DNA from: Rhypophila decipiens
Taxonomy: Eukaryota; Ascomycota; Sordariomycetes; Sordariales; Naviculisporaceae
DNA length: 64,000 nucleotides
Assembly: GCA_033297075.1 (NCBI GenBank)
Contig: MU858182.1
Location: forward strand, 1 to 64,000
Direction: 5' to 3'
This document shows positions 58,681-64,000 of the stretch, piece after piece. A model generated the notes under the pieces. The model was not told the DNA's origin, searched no databases, and saw nothing but the letters and a program-made list of their open reading frames with translations. Both the position numbers and the translations under genes were made by a program. Every line of letters starts with the position of its first letter. The first letter of the stretch is position 1.

Positions 58681-60597
58681 ATGAACACTCCAAAGAAGGC
58701 CGGCAACAAGCGGCCTGCCGTCGAGGCACTCGAGAACGCCCTGTCGCCGCTGCCGGCGAACCGGGCCACGACAGGCGACACGAGAATCAAGCTCGTGATC
58801 CTCACTTCCGACGTCCTACTCGACGGACGGAGAGCCGTTGTCACCACCATTCGGAAGCTGTTCGCCACCCAGGGCCTTCAGCCCGCAGTCTCCGATGTCG
58901 AGATTCTCGCTGCCTTCGCCAAGGGCCCTCGTTTCATGATCGAAATCTTTGGCGAGATTGGTCTGCTTCCCCAGTCGACCCAGCCTGCTGGCCCCGGCCA
59001 GTCCCTCATCACCTCCACGCCGCGCAAGAAGTTGCCCGATTCATCTCCTAGGGCCCCGTCGAGTGCCTTGCCGAGTACAAGCTTTCACGTCAAGCACACG
59101 CCCACCGGCAGAATCCCTTCGACTAGCCCCACTGCCCAACGCAAGTCGATCGCTGATCTCAGCCCCGTTGCCGCACGTCAGAATCAGGCGAGCCGTCTGG
59201 CCGGAAGCTCCGCCACACAACTGCTTCTCGCGGAGCAATACAACGAGCTCATCGTTCAAGAGCCGTTCCGACTATACAACGGCGTCAAAGAGATGCTCGC
59301 TCGGCTCCACGGAGATGGCGTTTACGTGCTGGTCCTCACCCAACACCCCACGACGGTGTGGACAAAGAGCAAAATGGAGAAAATTCCCCAAGATCACATC
59401 GAGGCTATCCTAGACTGTATGCACGACTTCAGCAAGGACTCCACCAAGTTCCGCCGTTTCTATTCCAACAACATTGCACCTAGCTTTGGCCTGTCCCCGC
59501 TGCCCGGCGATGTCAATATCAAGAAAGAGAAGAATGGAGAGGATGATGATGAGGATATGGAAGACGCCCTGCCGCCTCTCACTCCTAGCAAGGGCAAGGC
59601 CATTGTCGACCATGTTCCTACCACCCCGAGATCCGATCCTCGCTCTCAGGCTACAACCTCTTCGGGCCCTTCCGTCAAGGTGACGCCCTCAAAGAGCAAC
59701 CACAGCGAATCGAAGGGACAGAGAAAGCAGGTTGAAGTCGAGCCCCAGACTCCTTCCCGTAAGAACAAGGCTCCGTCAGCCCCGGGAGCTACTCCGACCA
59801 AGCCCCAGGCACCGACTCCGACCAAGCCCCAGGCACCGACTCCGACCAATCCCCAGGCACCAACCCCGACCAAGCCAGCACCTCCCGCCCCTGGCCCTAG
59901 CCCGACGCCCCACCATCACGCTATGGCAGCCCAAGTAGGCCAGCTTCAATCTCCTCAGCCAATCTGGGCAAAGGCCTCGAACCGCTCTTCCATCAAAGGC
60001 GAAGAGGGTAGCAAGACAGATGACTGCCACCCCGAGGTCCTATTCGTGTCTTGCTCGCCAACCCTGTGCGCGTCAATGGGCAAGACCATCTGCGCCAGAA
60101 CCTGCTGGGTCAACCAGATGACGGGAAAAGCCAGCGTCCCGGCGGGAATCGACCCAGCTCAGTTTGATTATATCGTTGGAGACCTTTTCCAGCTGGCGGA
60201 TTCTATTCTCGGCAAGGAAGAGAAGCAGCATGTTGATGCTATGGATGTTGATATTTCGGTTCAAGCTGATCATGGTTGTTCGGCTGTTGAGATGGTTCTG
60301 CCTGGCTCGTCGTCGGAGGCAAAGGGACAGGAGGAGGAGGAGCATGATATGGACGAGGACGGGGACGGAATGGGAGATCTGGGCTCTACTGCAACTGCTG
60401 TTGCTGTTGCGACTCCAGTTTATGCTTCGGCTGCTGCCGTCGCTACTCCTACTGCTGCTGCCATTACGGTTCCTCTTCTTACACAGGCTTCCGTCCACAC
60501 TGCCGCCACCGCTGTTCCAGCCTCGGGCACGAACAAAAAGGACTACGACTCCGATGACTGGGATGATATCATCGTGTGCGACCCCAAGAATTGGTAG
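58681..60597 (+). CDS. HAD-fold-like protein with disordered insert, probably non-catalytic
   Basis: Single-exon ORF of 638 residues. Three blocks fit a HAD (haloacid dehalogenase) core. Block 1 is IKLVILTSDVLLDG, residues 37-49. Block 2 is RLYNGVKEMLARLHGDGVYV then LVLTQHP, about 196-220. Block 3 is EVLFVSCSPTLCASMGKTI, CWVNQ and DYIVGDLFQLADSI, about 452-505. The nucleophile Asp may remain (D44), but the second Asp and the acidic metal ligands of block 3 are absent, so catalysis is doubtful. Residues about 280-440 are disordered, Ser/Pro/Lys-rich, with APTPTKPQ repeats. The C-terminus is acidic, SDDWDDIIV. The family call is inference from pattern. Confidence 0.6.
   Translation: MNTPKKAGNKRPAVEALENALSPLPANRATTGDTRIKLVILTSDVLLDGRRAVVTTIRKLFATQGLQPAVSDVEILAAFAKGPRFMIEIFGEIGLLPQSTQPAGPGQSLITSTPRKKLPDSSPRAPSSALPSTSFHVKHTPTGRIPSTSPTAQRKSIADLSPVAARQNQASRLAGSSATQLLLAEQYNELIVQEPFRLYNGVKEMLARLHGDGVYVLVLTQHPTTVWTKSKMEKIPQDHIEAILDCMHDFSKDSTKFRRFYSNNIAPSFGLSPLPGDVNIKKEKNGEDDDEDMEDALPPLTPSKGKAIVDHVPTTPRSDPRSQATTSSGPSVKVTPSKSNHSESKGQRKQVEVEPQTPSRKNKAPSAPGATPTKPQAPTPTKPQAPTPTNPQAPTPTKPAPPAPGPSPTPHHHAMAAQVGQLQSPQPIWAKASNRSSIKGEEGSKTDDCHPEVLFVSCSPTLCASMGKTICARTCWVNQMTGKASVPAGIDPAQFDYIVGDLFQLADSILGKEEKQHVDAMDVDISVQADHGCSAVEMVLPGSSSEAKGQEEEEHDMDEDGDGMGDLGSTATAVAVATPVYASAAAVATPTAAAITVPLLTQASVHTAATAVPASGTNKKDYDSDDWDDIIVCDPKNW
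59791..59874. repeat. 24-bp tandem repeat encoding TPTKPQAP units
   Basis: Three near-identical 24-bp units (59791, 59815, 59839) and a partial fourth. They lie in the disordered insert of the HAD-like gene. Confidence 0.85.
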
Positions 60598-61303
60598 ACA
60601 CTAGTACTACCGGTACCTCTCTAACCTTGCGTTTATGGGTGGTGCTGGGCATTCTCTTGGAGGGGGGGAACAAGCTGGAAGGAAAACAAGAAAAACAGAA
60701 AAAAAAAAAAAAACAAGTGTCAGTACCCACTCAGTGAGATCTATGGCCTTGGGGAGAGAGTAAAATGCCTGGTATTTCTTTCTTTGAAGGGTTGCTGGGC
60801 ATGCTATGAGGTATATCTCTGCATCGGTATAAGTAGTTAGGTAGAGGCAGATAGATATGCCCTTTACTAAAAGGGTAGACGCCTCCTGATATAGAGGAAG
60901 ATACAGGGCCAGATCCCAATATACCGATGCCCAGACTATTAGTAACCTCTTGACTGAACCAAGTAAACGAATGTGAAAGGGATAAAAGAGGCCTTTGTAC
61001 AATAGGGAGTAGAGTTAAAGCCAACAATGTGAGACAAAGCCCATGTTAAAAGGGGCATTTGTGATGAATTGATATCACATTTTTGGACTCGTCACCACTG
61101 AGGACCAAAAAACAAAACAAGGCAACGTCTTTTTATCAAAACAATTCCATTTCTAGTTTCAACATGGGTAGAAAATGCGTACCTGCCTATCTGGGTATCA
61201 ATGACCTTTTCCCGAAACTCCTGATCCGAAAACCCACCCACCGTTGCCAACCGCTTTATTTCCTCTTCATAAAACAGGTACAAACGCCCTATGATGCAAA
61301 AGT
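60598..61303. other. Convergent intergenic region
   Basis: 3' flanks of the HAD-like and Ctk2 genes. An A-rich run lies at 60700-60715. No gene. Confidence 0.5.
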
Positions 61304-62792
61304 CTAATAATAACCACCACCTTTACGTCCCTTATGACGATCACCGTGATGGCCCGGCCGGCTACGGGGGTACGGTCCCCACCCATGCGAATCGTTATGG
61401 TGATTATTACGATGCGAGTGACCACTGCTTCGCGGCCCTCGTGGCTCGGTTGGCGAGTCCCGGATTGGCTCGTCGATCTCCATCTCATACTCCTCGTACT
61501 CCTCTTTAAAGTACGCGGAAACCAGATCTCGCTCCTGGTGGGCTAGCTCCGAGTTGAAGACAAACCGCAGCGTTCGTTCGTTAGACTTTGCCGTGCGCTT
61601 CACCGAGTTGCCGCCGGGGAGCGAGCTGTTTGTTGCTGGCGAGGTGGCTGAACCAGGCGTGGGAGGCGGTTCGGGCGCGTCTTTGGGACACCTTTCGCAC
61701 CATCCGAAATGCCGCTTGTGATCGTCGTCGGCCACCAGCTTGTTCAGCCCAATCTTGATGTCCATGGCCTTCTTGATGTCAAACTGCACGCCGACCTTTG
61801 TCGACTTGGGGAATTGTGTATATAGATCCATCAAATCCAACATGGTTTCCAGCACACAGCCCCTTTCTGTTCGCGAACGTCTGCTTTTGACTGCCTTTAA
61901 CTTGTCCTGCGCCGTATCTAGGAAGAGGGCAGTGACTTCGAGGACAGCCATCACGAGGGTCTCGGTGGATTGTTTTATCGGCGCAAACGTCTTGTAGAGG
62001 TCGATGGACATGTCGTACGCCACGTGGAGAAAGCGCTGGGCTTCGCTGGGATCTGCACTGTCGCGCGGAAACATCCTCCTGACCTGCTTTATCAGGTACT
62101 TTTGAGGGTACTGGACGCGAAAGTCGAAGCCGATGGTCTCGAGGATGTGTCTCTCCAGGCCAATCGTGAATTTCGAAGGCCCCTCGAAGTGCTGGTCATC
62201 GGAGAGGTTAGACGACCATCGAATGACGTCCTCTGCGGTTCTGCTCACCTTATCATCGGGGGTCTTGGTCTCATGATGGCGAAGATTGTGCGCAGCGCAC
62301 AGGATCTCTTTGGATTTCTTTATTGTGTCCTCCACCTTGCAAGCGACGAAAAGAGTCGCCAGCGCCACATCCTCGTAGTTGTATTCTTCACTGGGGAATC
62401 GAATTCGGAACTTGTGGTAGTATGTCGCGGCCGTGTCGAAGGTCTTGACGGGTCTGGAGAGGACGCATTAGCGGCTGTCTGCGTTTAATAAATTGGTTCG
62501 GGTCGCCGTACAGTTGCAGGCTTTGGCGGACATTGTCTATCAGCTGAACGCCCTTGATGCGGAGTTGGTCCTCCTGTGTTTCATTGCAGCCCACATTCAA
62601 CAACATCTGCCGGACCCTCTGCTCGTGGATAAACTGCGTCGGGATGAAGGAGAGACCCGACTGTGGGCCGATCGGAAGAGGCTCTTCTTTCTTCTGGCCC
62701 TTTTCGCTGTCCTTTTTGGCATCGGTAGAAGCTCGGGTGGTGGCCGTCGCACCGTTACCGGCCGGGGTCGACGACTTTGTTTGCGGTGCCAT
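61304..62792 (-). CDS. CTK2: CTD kinase I cyclin subunit (Ctk2-like)
   Basis: Exons 62792-62512 and 62453-61304 (donor GTACGG, acceptor CCAG) give 476 residues. After a basic Thr/Lys-rich leader comes a cyclin fold: FIHEQRVRQMLLNVGCNETQ, then PVKTFDTAATYYHKFRIRFP across the splice join, DVALATLFVACKVEDTIKK, and GLERHILETIGFDFRVQYPQ. The second cyclin half includes AVLEVTALFLDTAQDKLK. The C-terminus is disordered with a His/Gly/Arg-rich end. This matches the cyclin partner of the CTDK-I complex, which phosphorylates Ser2 of the RNA polymerase II CTD during elongation. Other transcription cyclins (K/L type) are the alternative. Confidence 0.87.
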
Positions 62793-63601
62793 CCCCGGAA
62801 GTCGTAAAGGTTACCGTTTGGTTCGGTAATTGGAGATCATGGGGAATGAAGAGTGCCGTCGAGGGGCAGTTGGGATTTGTTGCGGTTGAAGACGCGTCAA
62901 GACAATTCAATGGAAGAGCTCCGTCAAGCTTTGGGGGGCAAGAGGGGCCATAGCGCAGCGCGATAACGATAAGCCACGAGCCTAAAGCCTGACAGGGTTG
63001 CCCCATAAAACCCGTTTTCTGTTTGGCTTCTTCTTGGCTTCCTGCCTTCATCCTAATTGACCCACCCGGACCAGCTTCTCCACGTTTTATAATGTGACTA
63101 CTAGTGACTACCAAGGACTCTAAGGGATATACCGCCTGATATCAAATTTTACGAAAAACAGCCCGTCTTTCGATTGTCGATCGTGGCAGATCACATTCAC
63201 CGTCGGGCCATGGAACCATGAAAACCACGGGCACGAGCTATATCCTCCGGCTTAATCGCAAGGGACCTTCCATTCAAGACGCTCGGCCTGCTAGCCGCAC
63301 CAGCAACAGGCGTCATGGGTGTTGCATCGCTCGCCGCTTAACACTCTCGGCTCAGGAACCAATTTCCCCAGGTATATTAGCGGCATGACATCGACTTCGG
63401 TTCGACGGGGACGAACCATCTCAACTGGAGCCGGTGTACCCCAATGCCCGGCAGCCAGGTTCCCCTTGAGCCTGTGTCGTATTGAAAAGATATATAAATG
63501 AATACATATGGCTCGCCCGGTCTTTGTTTGGGACTTGAACTTGGCTCCCTAGCTGTTTCCTCTCTTCAGCTCGAGTTCACCAACATTCAGTCTTGGCAAA
63601 C
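62793..63601. promoter_or_regulatory. Divergent promoter region with TATA box for the CE1 gene
   Basis: Lies between CTK2 (minus) and the CE1-like gene (plus). TATATAAAT at 63491-63499, about 105 bp before the ATG at 63602, is a good TATA element for the esterase. Confidence 0.6.
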
Positions 63602-64000
63602 ATGAAGCTCGCTGTGGTCACCAGTTCTCTCCTCGCCGCTCTCGCCAGCGCGGGGTGTTCCCCGGTTAAACGGGATATTCAGCCCATCACCAACTGGGGC
63701 GGAAATCCGTCTGGACTGAACTTGCATGTCTACGTCCCGGCCAGGTTGACCGCGAAGCCAGCTGTCATCCTTGCTGTATGAAAACCTCGGTTGCAAATTC
63801 TTTAAAAGTCAAATTCTAACAATGTGATACAGCTTCACTACTGCGGTGGCAGTGGACCTGCCTACTCGGGACAGACCAAGTACAACTCCCTCGCCGACAC
63901 ACAGGGCTTCATCGTCCTGTATCCCAGCTCGCCCAATGACAACAACTGCTGGGATGTCGCCACCACCAAGTCCCTGACCCACGAGGGCGGCGGTGACAGC
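63602..64000 (+). CDS. Secreted CE1-type esterase (acetylxylan/feruloyl esterase-like), truncated by window end
   Basis: Exon 1 is 63602-63775; exon 2 starts at 63833 and continues past 64000. The intron is GTATGA...ACAG, phase 0. A signal peptide (MKLAVVTSSLLAALASAG) precedes TNWGGNPSGLNLHVYVPARL, and after the intron LHYCGGSGPAYSG, QGFIVLYPSSP and NCWDV. These are the N-terminal landmarks of carbohydrate esterase family 1 (PHB-depolymerase-like) acetylxylan esterases. The nucleophile Ser would lie beyond the window. Likely deacetylates plant xylan outside the cell. The substrate (acetyl or feruloyl) cannot be settled from this part. Confidence 0.88.

Overview
The window looks like nuclear DNA of a filamentous ascomycete, most likely a Sordariomycete. 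Genes are dense, lie on both strands, and have short GT-AG introns of about 50-130 nt with near-canonical donors. The gene set is typical of the group: Ada2, Erg28, TRAPPC12, Ctk2, a SUR7/PalI membrane protein and a CBM1-tailed AA9 monooxygenase. Stop codons that look like repeat-induced point mutation (RIP) also fit. No rRNA, convincing tRNA, transposon or CRISPR array was seen. Species cannot be fixed from the sequence alone.

Layout: 0-2 kb holds a broken CorA-like transporter gene. 2.9-24 kb holds housekeeping genes: a YVC1-type vacuolar TRP channel, a four-helix membrane protein, a CHIP-like TPR/U-box ligase, a NIPA-type Mg transporter, an SDR reductase, Ada2 and an F-box protein. Long gene-poor spacers separate several of them. 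24.7-34 kb holds galactose-1-phosphate uridylyltransferase, then a divergent lipid pair (Erg28 and the very-long-chain 3-ketoacyl-CoA reductase) sharing a promoter of about 540 bp, then the large nucleoporin Nup155/Nup170.

34.4-40 kb (minus strand) and 49.2-55.6 kb (plus strand) carry eight single-exon genes or gene relics. They encode coiled-coil, charged, low-complexity proteins I do not recognise. Several begin M-A-[S/K]-N-N, two carry CxxC zinc-ligand pairs, and four are damaged. The damage is in-frame TAA/TAG codons one C-to-T step from CAA/CAG, and frameshifts, two of them at or near G runs. This fast-evolving family is the most unusual content of the window. Between its two halves lie conserved genes: an acidic-tailed protein, TRAPPC12, a secreted double-cupredoxin with a ferritin-like domain, and a SUR7-like protein. 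The AA9 gene sits inside the second half.

56-64 kb holds an FBPase/SBPase-family phosphatase, a HAD-fold protein that seems to have lost catalytic residues and gained a disordered insert, the CTDK-I cyclin Ctk2, and the start of a secreted CE1-type esterase cut off by the window end. AA9 and CE1 together suggest a plant-biomass degrader.

Exon boundaries were set by hand from splice motifs, phase continuity and family resemblance. Function calls rest on motif recognition, not on database searches.
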